Below, one piece after another: positions 8,681-19,047 of a stretch of DNA of 64,000 nucleotides (position 1 is its first letter; every line of letters starts with the position of its first letter). The notes beneath the pieces are model-generated. The model ran no database searches. It was given only the letters and a program-made list of their open reading frames with translations, and was not told the origin of the DNA. The position numbers and the translations under genes were made by a program. Source of the stretch: Actinomycetales bacterium (lineage in GTDB: Bacteria; Actinomycetota; Actinomycetes; S36-B12; UBA5976); assembly GCA_027484085.1 (NCBI GenBank), contig JAIXQF010000001.1, positions 130,742 to 194,741 of the forward strand, written 5' to 3'.

Positions 8681-9646
8681 ATGAGTGGTATGTCACAGAG
8701 CGCATCCAAGGTTGAAATCGGCCTAACCGTTGCAGCTGTGGCCCGCCGAATCGGGATAGCCCCAGCCACCCTGCGCACCTGGGACCGCAGATATGGCCTT
8801 GGCCCAAGCGTCCACGTGCCTGGCTCGCATCGTCGCTACTCTGCAATTGATGTGGCTCGGATCGACCTTATGCGAAAGCTCATGCTCAACGGCGTACTTC
8901 CAAGTGAGGCTGCCAAGACCGCCTTAACCCAGGATGTTATTCCAGCCAACTTGGCATTGGAATCGAAGACTTCACCGGCACTTCATGTTGTAACGGAAGA
9001 TGATGAGTCCGCCACCAACGTAATTTCGCTGGATAGTGCAAAAACAATAATCCGAGCCCTTAATCGAGCCGCCACAACATTGGATGCAAGTGGTTGCGAT
9101 CAAATCATTTCTAATTGTCTAGAAAACCATGGTGTGGTTTGGACTTGGGAAAACGTTTTGATACCTGTCCTTGTTGCACTGGGTGAAAAATGGGAGCAAA
9201 CCGGTGAAGGTGTTGATCAAGAACATCTGGTCGCTGAATCAATTACCGGACTATTTCGCAGTCGGGCAAATGCCGTTACAGAGCCAGAGAATGCCCGTCC
9301 AGTTTTATTAGCTTGTGCACCGCATGAACTTCACACAATTCCGATGTTTGCGATAGCCGCTGGGCTTGCCGAGCAAAATATCGCAACCAGAATCCTTGGT
9401 GCTCGTATGCCGGCTGACGCTTTAGCAAGCGCAGCCAAGAAGATCGGACCAAGTGCAATCGTTGTTTGGTCCCAGACTCAAGGCACTGCTGATATCGGAA
9501 TCTGGGAAGCTATCGCCCCGATTCGGCCAGCCCCGCTTCTTATGTCTGTAGGCCCAGGCTGGCAACCCGACTTACCTTCAGGTGTCGTTAAACCCCAGGA
9601 CTTTGCCAGCACACTTATTGCCTTGGCCGCGGCCTCAGGCAGATAG
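8681..9646 (+). CDS. MerR-type regulator with cobalamin-binding domain (CarH/LitR-like)
   Basis: 321 residues. An N-terminal MerR winged helix (residues 14-75, with TLRTWDRRYGLGPS and SHRRYS) is joined to a B12-binding module. The four-helix part holds W171-x9-E181-H182, the Wx9EH signature of adenosylcobalamin photoreceptors of the CarH/LitR type. The Rossmann part holds E216-L-H218, whose His would be the lower cobalt ligand; the usual following Gly is replaced by Pro221. Such proteins repress genes in the dark and release DNA when light breaks the Co-C bond. The ATG 8681 is chosen because MerR homology starts just after it; ATG 8690 or an in-frame GTG at 8654 after a TAGTCT -10 are alternatives. 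Light sensing is inferred from motifs. Confidence 0.85.
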   Translation: MSGMSQSASKVEIGLTVAAVARRIGIAPATLRTWDRRYGLGPSVHVPGSHRRYSAIDVARIDLMRKLMLNGVLPSEAAKTALTQDVIPANLALESKTSPALHVVTEDDESATNVISLDSAKTIIRALNRAATTLDASGCDQIISNCLENHGVVWTWENVLIPVLVALGEKWEQTGEGVDQEHLVAESITGLFRSRANAVTEPENARPVLLACAPHELHTIPMFAIAAGLAEQNIATRILGARMPADALASAAKKIGPSAIVVWSQTQGTADIGIWEAIAPIRPAPLLMSVGPGWQPDLPSGVVKPQDFASTLIALAAASGR

Positions 9647-9753
9647 TTACCAAAGTTCGCACGCTTTTTGGCTGCAGGGTATTAAGCGGTAACCTTAGGC
9701 AATTCACCTTTATTTAGGTGGTTATCGGCATCAGTTACCAGCGTTATCAGTAA

Positions 9754-11256
<1,503 letters not shown>

Positions 11257-11265
11257 GGGAGAAAA

Positions 11266-12378
11266 ATGTCAGACGTGGAAATCGGTAGAAGCAAGCGCGC
11301 TCGCGTTGCTTATGCCTTTGATGATGTTTCATTAGTACCAAGTCGCCGCACTCGTGATGACGCACTTGTTTCATTGGATTGGAAAATTGACGCGTACTCG
11401 TTCAACCACCCAATCATTGCTGCACCAATGGATTCCGTAGTTTCGCCTGCAACAGCTGCAACTTTTTCAGCAAATGGTGGCTTAGCAATCCTAAATCTTG
11501 AAGGCGTATGGACTCGTTATGAAGATCCAACTGGGGTCCTTAATGACATCGCTGCCCTAGACACCAAGGGTGCTACTGCAAAACTTCAAGAGATTTACTC
11601 GAAGCCAATTCAACCTGAATTGATTGCAGCTCGAATCAAAGAGATGCGGGAATTGGGAATAACCGTTGCAGGCGCGCTTAGCCCGCAACGCACTGCCCAG
11701 TTTGCCAAGCAAGTGGTTGAGGCCGGAGTAGACATCTTTGTTATTCGAGGCACCACGGTTAGCGCCGAACATGTAAGCAATGGTGGTGAGGCGTTAAACC
11801 TCAAAGAATTCATTTATCAACTAGACGTTCCGGTAATTGTGGGTGGCTGTGCCACTTACACCGCAGCGCTGCATTTAATGCGCACTGGTGCAGCCGGTGT
11901 CCTAGTTGGATTCGGTGGGGGCGCCGCTCACACAACTCTCGATGTACTTGGCGTGCGTGTTCCGATGGCTAGTGCTGTTGCAGACGTGGCAGCAGCTCGT
12001 CGCGATTACCTCGATGAGTCTGGTGGCCGATATGTTTCAGTTATTGCAGATGGCTCGATGGGTCGAAGCGGCGACGTTTCCAAAGCAATTGCTTTAGGTG
12101 CGGATGCAGTTGTCGTTGGCTCAACCTTTGCCAGAGCAACAGATGCACCAGGACGTGGAAAGCACTGGGGGATTGAAGCAACTCATCTAGAACTTCCGCG
12201 AGGTGAACTTGTTGATCTTGGGACAACAGGCACGTTGAACGAAATCATCTCTGGCCCATCCCATGCTGCAGATGGCACTATGAACATGATCGGTGCGCTT
12301 CGTCGCGCTATGGCTACTTGTGGGTATTCAGACTTGAAGGAATTCCAGCGCTGTGAAGTTGTTGTAACGCCTAATTAG
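11266..12378 (+). CDS. GuaB3-family IMP dehydrogenase/GMP reductase-like protein
   Basis: 370 residues of the actinobacterial GuaB3 group. It shares the IMPDH barrel (FDDVSLVPS at the start, GSMGRSGDVSKAIALGADAVVVG in two parts near the end) but lacks CBS domains and the canonical SICTTR loop. In place of the catalytic loop it has GGAAHTTLDVLGV. Family members are conserved beside guaB, yet their reaction is not settled, so I do not assign one. AGGGGAGAAA before the ATG and nine-base spacing show co-transcription with guaB. Confidence 0.9.
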   Translation: MSDVEIGRSKRARVAYAFDDVSLVPSRRTRDDALVSLDWKIDAYSFNHPIIAAPMDSVVSPATAATFSANGGLAILNLEGVWTRYEDPTGVLNDIAALDTKGATAKLQEIYSKPIQPELIAARIKEMRELGITVAGALSPQRTAQFAKQVVEAGVDIFVIRGTTVSAEHVSNGGEALNLKEFIYQLDVPVIVGGCATYTAALHLMRTGAAGVLVGFGGGAAHTTLDVLGVRVPMASAVADVAAARRDYLDESGGRYVSVIADGSMGRSGDVSKAIALGADAVVVGSTFARATDAPGRGKHWGIEATHLELPRGELVDLGTTGTLNEIISGPSHAADGTMNMIGALRRAMATCGYSDLKEFQRCEVVVTPN

Positions 12379-12426
12379 TCGTTAATCCATTTTTGCGATA
12401 GCAGGGTATTTGTTCGGCCCGACTCG

Positions 12427-12432
12427 TAGGCT
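12427..12432 (+). promoter_or_regulatory. -10 element TAGGCT for a leaderless transcript
   Basis: TAGGCT is followed by exactly six bases and then the GTG start at 12439, with no Shine-Dalgarno between, so the mRNA should begin at or next to the start codon. Confidence 0.65.
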
Positions 12433-12438
12433 TAGATA

Positions 12439-13974
12439 GTGCATAGTTCTTCAAAGAATCAGTTACTCCAAGACTTGGTAGCAACCAGTGGTTCAATGAT
12501 TAACCCAGTTAGCCCATTTCCTGGTGTGGAAATTGAAGCGGTTCCAGAATCTTCACTTGCTGATGTCCAGAGTGCGGTGAATTCAGCTCGCAATTCACAG
12601 ATTGCTTGGTCAAGCACCGCAATCTCACATCGAGTCAAAATCTTGGATCGTTTCCATGACCAACTGATAAAGAACCAAGAAGAGTTGCTTACTGCAATTC
12701 AAGTTGAAACTGGAAAATCCAGAATCCATGCCTCGGATGAGGTTTTTGGTTTAGCCATGATTTCAGCTCATTACGCGAAGATTGGTAAGCGAGCACTTTC
12801 CCCAAAGCGTCGTGCTGGAGTAATGCCAATACTTACAAAGACAAGAGTGCTATCTCAACCAAAAGGCGTGATTGGAATCATTTCGCCATGGAACTATCCA
12901 TTGATGCTTTCCATATGCGACGCTCTTCCAGCAATCTTGGCTGGAAATACAGTCGTGATTCGTCCCGATAGCCAAACTCTATGGAGCGCAATCCGTGGCT
13001 TAAATCTGCTACGACAAGCAGGTCTTCCAGATGGTGTTGTAACGATAGTTACAGGTAACGGCGAAACCGTTGGTGCTGCATTAATTGATGAAGTTGATTA
13101 CGTGTGCTTCACAGGCTCAACGACAACTGGAAAAGTAGTTGCCGCTCAAGCAGGTGCGAGGCTGATAGGGGCTTCCTTAGAGCTTGGCGGAAAGAATCCA
13201 ATGATTGTTTGTGCGGATGCAAAACTTGAGACTTTCTTAGATGTGGCCGTTCGCGCATGCTTCACTTCAGCTGGTCAGTTATGTGTGTCGATTGAAAGAA
13301 TATTTATTCATGAATCCATATACGAAGAATTCCTTACTGCATTCGTAGCAAAGGTCAAGGAGTTAAAGCTGGGTGCCCATGTTGGATGGGGTTATGACGT
13401 TGGATCTCTGGCAACCGAAGCATTAGCAGAACGTGTAACTGAAGTGATTTCAAGTGCAGTAAATGAAGGCGCAAAACTTGAAACAGGTGGCAGGCGTTGC
13501 ACTGACATAGGACCAAGAGTTTTTGAGCCTACGGTTCTAACTGGAGTTACCAAAGGCATGAAGATTTCAACTGAAGAAGTTTTTGGACCATGTGTTTATG
13601 TCCAATCTTTCACCACGACCGATGAAGCCATTGCGCTAGCAAATGATTCAATTTATGGACTGTCAGCATCCGTCATTACTTCGAGTTCTCGCAACGGGCG
13701 AAGAATTTCCGAACAACTTAGATCTGGTTCAGTAAACATTAATGAAGGCTTTGCTGCTGCATATGGTTCAGTCGCAGCTCCCATGGGTGGAATGGGGCAG
13801 TCAGGCCTAGGTCGAAGGCATGGAGTTGAAGGCCTCCTTCGATTTACTCAGCCACAGACAATGGCTGAACAACGTTGGATTTCAATTGGTCCTAAATTGG
13901 GGTTCTCAGATGAGAAGTGGACAAGACTGCTTGGAAAATCGCTAATTGTTTTAAAGCGATTAAGAATTCGCTGA
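12439..13974 (+). CDS. NAD(P)-dependent succinic semialdehyde-type dehydrogenase
   Basis: 511 residues of the aldehyde dehydrogenase superfamily, closest in character to the GabD2-type succinic semialdehyde dehydrogenases of mycobacteria. SPWNYPLML is the cofactor entry, FTGSTTTGK the nucleotide loop, LELGGKNPM the general-base Glu and SAGQLCVSIERI the catalytic Cys. The product would be succinate, feeding the TCA cycle. The start is GTG 12439, placed six bases after a TAGGCT -10. It sits between guaB3 and guaA but has its own promoter, so it is not part of the guanine pathway. Other aldehydes remain possible substrates. Confidence 0.82.
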   Translation: MHSSSKNQLLQDLVATSGSMINPVSPFPGVEIEAVPESSLADVQSAVNSARNSQIAWSSTAISHRVKILDRFHDQLIKNQEELLTAIQVETGKSRIHASDEVFGLAMISAHYAKIGKRALSPKRRAGVMPILTKTRVLSQPKGVIGIISPWNYPLMLSICDALPAILAGNTVVIRPDSQTLWSAIRGLNLLRQAGLPDGVVTIVTGNGETVGAALIDEVDYVCFTGSTTTGKVVAAQAGARLIGASLELGGKNPMIVCADAKLETFLDVAVRACFTSAGQLCVSIERIFIHESIYEEFLTAFVAKVKELKLGAHVGWGYDVGSLATEALAERVTEVISSAVNEGAKLETGGRRCTDIGPRVFEPTVLTGVTKGMKISTEEVFGPCVYVQSFTTTDEAIALANDSIYGLSASVITSSSRNGRRISEQLRSGSVNINEGFAAAYGSVAAPMGGMGQSGLGRRHGVEGLLRFTQPQTMAEQRWISIGPKLGFSDEKWTRLLGKSLIVLKRLRIR

Positions 13975-13990
13975 TAAATAGTTAGTACCT

Positions 13991-14018
13991 GTAGGTGGCA
14001 ATAAATCAAGCCACTTAC
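13991..14018 (+). terminator. Hairpin between the dehydrogenase and guaA
   Basis: GTAGGTGGC pairs with GCCACTTAC across a ten-base loop, with one G-U in RNA. There is no T-run, so it is at best a weak terminator or a 3' stabiliser; it lies just before the guaA -10. Confidence 0.35.
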
Positions 14019-14024
14019 TACCAA

Positions 14025-14030
14025 TAGGCT
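14025..14030 (+). promoter_or_regulatory. -10 element TAGGCT of guaA, leaderless
   Basis: TAGGCT, six bases (AGGCGT), then the GTG start of guaA. The arrangement is identical to that of the preceding dehydrogenase gene. Confidence 0.65.
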
Positions 14031-14036
14031 AGGCGT

Positions 14037-15602
14037 GTGACTGACGCTCGCCCTGTGCTCGTAGTGGATTTTGGCGCGCAGTATGCCCAATTGATCGCTC
14101 GCCGAATTCGTGAAGCTCGCATCTATTCCGAAGTGGTCCCCAGCACAATGTCTGCCAGTGAGATGTTGGCAAAGAATCCATTAGCCATTGTCTTGTCGGG
14201 CGGTCCATCGAGTGTTTATGCCGAGGGTGCACCACAAGTTGATGGCGCATTGTTTGAGGCAAACCTTCCAGTGTTCGGAATCTGTTATGGCTTCCAAGCC
14301 ATGGCAGCAACTCTTGGCGGCAAAGTAGCGCAAACCGGATTATCTGAGTTTGGTGCCACGGAATTGAAAACGAATGCAGGTAGCTGTCTATTTAACGGGT
14401 TACCTGAAGTGCAGAGCGTTTGGATGAGTCATGGCGATTCGGTTCAGGAGGCGCCTGCTGGATTTACGGTAACAGCATCCAGTGCTGGCGCTGCAGTAGC
14501 TGCATTTGAGGATTTGTCACGTGGTCTGGCTGGTGTGCAATTCCACCCTGAGGTTATGCATTCAGAACATGGCCAAAAAGTTCTGGAACATTTTCTCTAT
14601 GACATTGCAAAGATCGAACCAACCTGGACTCCAGCAAGCATCGTGGATGAACAGGTTGCGCGCATCAAAGCACAGCTCGGTGATTCAAAGGTTATTTGTG
14701 GATTATCCGGTGGCGTAGATTCCGCAGTTGCCGCGGCGCTGGTTCATAAAGCTGTCGGAGACAATCTCACTTGTGTATTTGTCGATCACGGTTTATTGCG
14801 TGCAGGCGAGCGGGCCCAGGTTGAACGTGACTATGTTGCTGCGACCGGTATCAAGTTGCTGGTTGTTGATGCCGCCGACCGCTTCCTTAGCGAATTGGCG
14901 GATGTAACCGACCCTGAAACTAAACGAAAAATTATTGGCCGAATTTTTATTCGAGTATTTGAAGATGCCCAAAAGCAGTTAATCGCGGAAGCCGGTGAAT
15001 CAGGAAGCACGATTGATTTCTTGGTTCAAGGCACGCTCTACCCAGATGTGGTTGAAAGCGGCGGAGGAACTGGTGCGGCAACCATCAAGAGCCATCACAA
15101 TGTTGGAGGACTTCCTGACGACATTGAGTTCCAGCTGTGTGAGCCATTGCGTGAACTATTTAAGGACGAAGTGCGTGCCGTAGGCCGTGAACTTGGACTG
15201 CCAGAGGCTATGGTTATGCGACATCCATTCCCTGGGCCAGGTCTTGGTATTCGAATTGTTGGCGCGGTAAGTAAAGAGCGCTTAGATATTCTGCGGGCAG
15301 CAGATGCCATCGTTCGCGAGGAAACTACTCTTGCGGGATTGGATTCATCAATCTGGCAATTCCCAGTTGTCTTGTTGGCTGATGTGCGAAGTGTCGGTGT
15401 CCAAGGTGATGGCAGAACCTATGGTCATCCAATTGTGTTACGTCCGGTTTCAAGTGAAGATGCCATGACTGCTGATTGGACCAGATTGCCGTATGACGTG
15501 CTGGCAAAAATTTCTAATCGCATCACTAACGAAGTTCGCGAAGTGAACCGCGTAGTGTTGGATGTAACAAGCAAGCCTCCGGGCACTATTGAATGGGAAT
15601 AA
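14037..15602 (+). CDS. guaA: GMP synthase (glutamine-hydrolysing)
   Basis: 521 residues, full length. An N-terminal class I glutamine amidotransferase domain has the nucleophile in FGICYGFQ and the His-Glu pair in GVQFHPEV. The ATP pyrophosphatase domain has [14 protein letters not shown] as its P-loop, and a C-terminal dimerisation domain follows. It aminates XMP to GMP, completing the pathway begun by guaB. The start is GTG 14037 ([10 protein letters not shown]), supported by the leaderless promoter geometry. Confidence 0.97.
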   Translation: MTDARPVLVVDFGAQYAQLIARRIREARIYSEVVPSTMSASEMLAKNPLAIVLSGGPSSVYAEGAPQVDGALFEANLPVFGICYGFQAMAATLGGKVAQTGLSEFGATELKTNAGSCLFNGLPEVQSVWMSHGDSVQEAPAGFTVTASSAGAAVAAFEDLSRGLAGVQFHPEVMHSEHGQKVLEHFLYDIAKIEPTWTPASIVDEQVARIKAQLGDSKVICGLSGGVDSAVAAALVHKAVGDNLTCVFVDHGLLRAGERAQVERDYVAATGIKLLVVDAADRFLSELADVTDPETKRKIIGRIFIRVFEDAQKQLIAEAGESGSTIDFLVQGTLYPDVVESGGGTGAATIKSHHNVGGLPDDIEFQLCEPLRELFKDEVRAVGRELGLPEAMVMRHPFPGPGLGIRIVGAVSKERLDILRAADAIVREETTLAGLDSSIWQFPVVLLADVRSVGVQGDGRTYGHPIVLRPVSSEDAMTADWTRLPYDVLAKISNRITNEVREVNRVVLDVTSKPPGTIEWE

Positions 15603-15657
15603 GGCAAAGCCGAAATTCCCATTCGCAATAAACACTGTTTGGGTAACTGCGAAAGCA

Positions 15658-15663
15658 TAGAAT
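15658..15663 (+). promoter_or_regulatory. -10 element TAGAAT, leaderless
   Basis: TAGAAT is followed by six bases and the ATG of the small membrane protein at 15670, with no ribosome site between. Confidence 0.6.
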
Positions 15664-15669
15664 CGCAGT

Positions 15670-16020
15670 ATGGAGATTCTGTATACCGCCCTCTTAGTAC
15701 TTCATTTTGTTGGAATTGTAGCTATCGGCTACGGCTTCTTTAAAGAACTCGCAAAGAAAACCTTCGGAGTCAACGTTGCAATGCTCCATGGTGCCAGCAC
15801 CCAACTTTTGACCGGTGTACTACTTGTTGGTCTGCATGAGTCTGGATCACTAGATAGCGACTACGTAGTTGATCACACCAAAATTGCCATCAAACTTATT
15901 GTTGCTATCGCAGTTATTGCCATGTACTCAATTGGAAAGCGCAAGTCAGAGCAAAAGCTTTACTGGGCGCTGATTGGTGCATTGACACTTACCAACATCG
16001 TTATCGCGTACGCGCTCTAA
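15670..16020 (+). CDS. Small four-helix membrane protein, unknown function
   Basis: 116 residues with four hydrophobic segments (about 4-24, 36-54, 72-88 and 97-115) and short charged turns, so an integral inner-membrane protein. His12 and His41 lie in or beside the helices and could bind a cofactor, but this is a guess. I do not recognise a family with confidence. It stands alone between guaA and a convergent deacetylase gene that begins four bases after its stop. Confidence 0.7.
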   Translation: MEILYTALLVLHFVGIVAIGYGFFKELAKKTFGVNVAMLHGASTQLLTGVLLVGLHESGSLDSDYVVDHTKIAIKLIVAIAVIAMYSIGKRKSEQKLYWALIGALTLTNIVIAYAL

Positions 16021-16023
16021 TTG

Positions 16024-16779
16024 TTAGTCAGGAAGTTTGATCTGGCGGAAAGCTTCGGCAACACGGCCAAGTTCTAGGCCACCTGCTTCTGCCAAGGATT
16101 CACCCCAACCGCGAAGCATGCCTTCCAAGTTATCCATGTGTGAAGTTTGGCTCGCGTGTGCAACTAGGGCTTGAACTTTTCGGCTAAAGAATTCCGTAGT
16201 GTCGATCCAGTGATTTGGTTCCACATGTCCCTGTAACCAAAGCCAAGAGACGGTCCAGGCTTCCAATCCTTCATCGGTGCGCAATTCTGGATAGGCGTAA
16301 GGATTTCGTACCGCTGGGTACAAAGCACGAGTTGTTGCTTCACCAGCAGCCATATGATCTGGATGGCTAGCTGGAAGGCGTTCCCAGTTTCGTTCAGGTG
16401 ATTGAGTGAGTACCAGTTGTGGTCGAACCTGGCGCATCACTCGAACAATGTCGCGCTGTAAATCATGACTTGGTTCTAGATACCCATCTTTGTAACCAAG
16501 AAAGCGCACATCTGTTACGCCATAAACTGCCGCTGCCGCTATCTGTTCGGCCCGACGAATTGCAGGAATTTCGGAGCGATCTGTTGCGTCATCAAAACCA
16601 CCAGCATCTCCGTCAGTGCATATGCAGAAAGTAACGGCCACACCTGCTTTAACCAGCGCCATAACAGTTCCACCAGCACCAAAGTCCACATCATCAGGAT
16701 GTGCAGTAACAACTAGTGCTCGGGTTACACCTTCAGGGATTTCGATACGTTCAGTTGATTCATTGCTCACGTCGTCCAC
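16024..16779 (-). CDS. PIG-L/LmbE-family zinc deacetylase (mycothiol-type)
   Basis: 251 residues of the LmbE superfamily. AHPDDVDFG near residue 27 and SHPDHMAAGEA near 138 supply the zinc-binding His and Asp residues. In actinobacteria such enzymes include MshB, which deacetylates GlcNAc-inositol in mycothiol synthesis, Mca, which cleaves mycothiol S-conjugates, and bacillithiol-like relatives. The sequence is shorter than MshB and Mca, so it may be a related deacetylase with another sugar substrate. The start is GTG 16779 after a GAGAAA box; a second GTG three codons in is possible. It is convergent with the small membrane protein and divergent from pcrA. Confidence 0.85.
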   Translation of the reverse strand: MDDVSNESTERIEIPEGVTRALVVTAHPDDVDFGAGGTVMALVKAGVAVTFCICTDGDAGGFDDATDRSEIPAIRRAEQIAAAAVYGVTDVRFLGYKDGYLEPSHDLQRDIVRVMRQVRPQLVLTQSPERNWERLPASHPDHMAAGEATTRALYPAVRNPYAYPELRTDEGLEAWTVSWLWLQGHVEPNHWIDTTEFFSRKVQALVAHASQTSHMDNLEGMLRGWGESLAEAGGLELGRVAEAFRQIKLPD

Positions 16780-16823
16780 TCTATTTCTCTAATGCCACAA
16801 CGCTCCATGTCAGGGTGCTTACG

Positions 16824-16829
16824 TAGACT
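16824..16829 (+). promoter_or_regulatory. -10 element TAGACT of pcrA
   Basis: TAGACT is followed by six bases and a GTG at 16836. The spacing favours this GTG over the in-frame GTG at 16830, which would lie directly against the -10. Confidence 0.6.
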
Positions 16830-16835
16830 GTGCGT

Positions 16836-19046
16836 GTGCCTTCACAACTTCTGGATGACTTAAACGAACCACAGCGCCAAGCGGTCGTTCATTCGGGAAC
16901 TCCACTATTGGTTGTAGCTGGTGCAGGCTCAGGCAAAACTCGGGTGCTAACGCGCAGGATTGCCTATTTAATGGCGGAGCGAAACGCAGCACCGACAGAA
17001 ATTCTGGCGATTACATTTACAAATAAAGCAGCCAACGAAATGAAAGAGCGCGTCGCACATATTGTTGGCCCAAGAGCGCGCAGCATGTGGGTTTCCACAT
17101 TTCACTCGGCCTGCGTTCGAATATTGCGCAATGAAGCAAAGCGACTAAATCTCAAACCATCTTTCACAATTTACGACACCCAAGATTCGGTTCGGATGCT
17201 TACTTTGGTTTCCAAGGACTTAGGAATTGACCCAAAGTCATACAGCCCAAAATACTTGCTTGGCCAAATCAGCAATCTAAAGAATGAACTGATTGATTAT
17301 GAAGATGCGATCAGTAAGGCAGTTACTGCACAAGAGCAAACGGTTGCACAGGCTTACGGTGAATACCAGCGACGTTTAATGCTCGCCAGTGCCGTTGACT
17401 TCGACGATCTGATTGGACATACCGTCGCGCTACTTCAGGCCTTCCCCGATGTTGCGGAACATTACCATCGCCGATTTCGCCATGTTTTGGTTGATGAATA
17501 TCAAGATACAAACCATGCCCAGTATGTTCTGATTCGCGAACTAGTTGGAACTGGAAAAGATGGATTGCCGCCGGCAGAGCTTTGTGTTGTCGGTGATGCA
17601 GACCAAAGTATCTACGCATTTCGCGGGGCAAACATCCGGAACATAGTTGAGTTCGAGCGAGATTACTCGGATGCTCAAACAGTGGTTTTGGAACAGAACT
17701 ATCGCTCAACCCAAAATATTCTGACCAGTGCGAATTCAGTGATTGAAAAGAACTCTGGTCGACCAGCTAAGCGCCTTTGGACTGCTGAAGGTAGTGGCGA
17801 AAAGATCGTTATCTATACCGCTAACGATGAACATCATGAAGCAGATTTCATTGTTACAAACGTTGCGGATTTGATTGATAATAATGGCTTCGAATACAAA
17901 GATGTTGCGGTTTTCTACCGCACAAATAATCAATCCCGAAGCGTCGAAGAAGTTTTCATTCGCCGTGGAGTTCCATACAAAGTTGTAGGCGGAACAAGGT
18001 TCTACGAGCGTAAAGAAATCAAGGATGCCCTTGCGTATCTACGAGCTGTCTCTAATCCAGAAGATGATGTATCGGTACGAAGAATTCTTAATACGCCTCG
18101 ACGTGGAATTGGCGACAAAGCAGAAGAAGCCGTAGAAGGTTTTGCTCGCCGGGAAAAAATCACATTTAGTGCCGCACTTAATCGCTTGTCAGAAATTCAT
18201 ACCCTGCCAACTAGGTCGGCAACTGCGCTGGCCGAGTTCAATCGCTTACTCAGCAACCTGCGAACTCTCGATGAATCTGGCGCGGGACCCAGTGCCATTT
18301 TGGAAGCAGCCATGGAAGCTTCGGGATATCTCAAAGAACTGACTTCGAGCAAAGATCCGCAAGATGAAGTTCGCGTGGAAAACATTGCTGAACTTGAGAA
18401 TGTAACGCGAGAGTATGAAGAGCAATTCGTGGAAGACAATGAGGCTGGGGAAGTTGCGACTCTTTCAAACTTCTTGGAGCGAGTTTCCTTAGTTGCCGAT
18501 TCGGATCAGATTCCAACGGATGTAGAACATGGTGGCGTGGTTACGCTCATGACGTTGCACACCGCAAAGGGACTTGAATTCCCGGTGGTGTTCTTGACTG
18601 GAATGGAAGACGGAGTATTCCCACATCAACGCGCACTTGGTTCCGCAACCGAACTCGAAGAAGAACGAAGGCTTGCTTATGTCGGCATGACTCGAGCAAT
18701 GAAGCGCCTGTATCTGTCCCGAGCTGTGGCACGATCCACATGGGGCCAACCAAACTACAATCCAGAATCACGATTTCTTTCTGAGATCCCGGCTGAACTT
18801 GTCGATAGGCAAGGCGAAGAACCAGGTCCACTTGGATTGTCTGGTTCGGGATCAAGCAGAACCCAAAAGCGCGAGGCACCTGTAATGGTGCTCGAAGTTG
18901 GCGATCGGGTTTTGCATGACAAGTTTGGAATGGGAACCGTCACGGCAGTTGTTGGACAAAATGAAAAAGCGGAAGCGACGATTGATTTCAAGAGTGCTGG
19001 AGAGAAGCGCTTGCTATTGAGATACGCGCCGGTGGAAAAACTTTAA
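16836..19046 (+). CDS. pcrA: ATP-dependent DNA helicase PcrA/UvrD1
   Basis: 736 residues, a superfamily 1A 3'-5' helicase for repair and replication-fork maintenance. Motifs in order: GAGSGKTRVLTRR (Walker A), VDEYQDTN (Walker B), VVGDADQSIYAFRGA (III), LEQNYRST (IV), LMTLHTAKGLEFPVVF (V) and RLAYVGMTRA (VI). The C terminus (GDRVLHDKFGMGTVTAV) is the Tudor-like RNA-polymerase-binding domain typical of PcrA. GTG 16836 is chosen over GTG 16830 because it stands six bases after the TAGACT -10. The gene ends one base before the convergent M23 peptidase gene. Confidence 0.96.
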   Translation: MPSQLLDDLNEPQRQAVVHSGTPLLVVAGAGSGKTRVLTRRIAYLMAERNAAPTEILAITFTNKAANEMKERVAHIVGPRARSMWVSTFHSACVRILRNEAKRLNLKPSFTIYDTQDSVRMLTLVSKDLGIDPKSYSPKYLLGQISNLKNELIDYEDAISKAVTAQEQTVAQAYGEYQRRLMLASAVDFDDLIGHTVALLQAFPDVAEHYHRRFRHVLVDEYQDTNHAQYVLIRELVGTGKDGLPPAELCVVGDADQSIYAFRGANIRNIVEFERDYSDAQTVVLEQNYRSTQNILTSANSVIEKNSGRPAKRLWTAEGSGEKIVIYTANDEHHEADFIVTNVADLIDNNGFEYKDVAVFYRTNNQSRSVEEVFIRRGVPYKVVGGTRFYERKEIKDALAYLRAVSNPEDDVSVRRILNTPRRGIGDKAEEAVEGFARREKITFSAALNRLSEIHTLPTRSATALAEFNRLLSNLRTLDESGAGPSAILEAAMEASGYLKELTSSKDPQDEVRVENIAELENVTREYEEQFVEDNEAGEVATLSNFLERVSLVADSDQIPTDVEHGGVVTLMTLHTAKGLEFPVVFLTGMEDGVFPHQRALGSATELEEERRLAYVGMTRAMKRLYLSRAVARSTWGQPNYNPESRFLSEIPAELVDRQGEEPGPLGLSGSGSSRTQKREAPVMVLEVGDRVLHDKFGMGTVTAVVGQNEKAEATIDFKSAGEKRLLLRYAPVEKL

Positions 19047-19047
19047 G

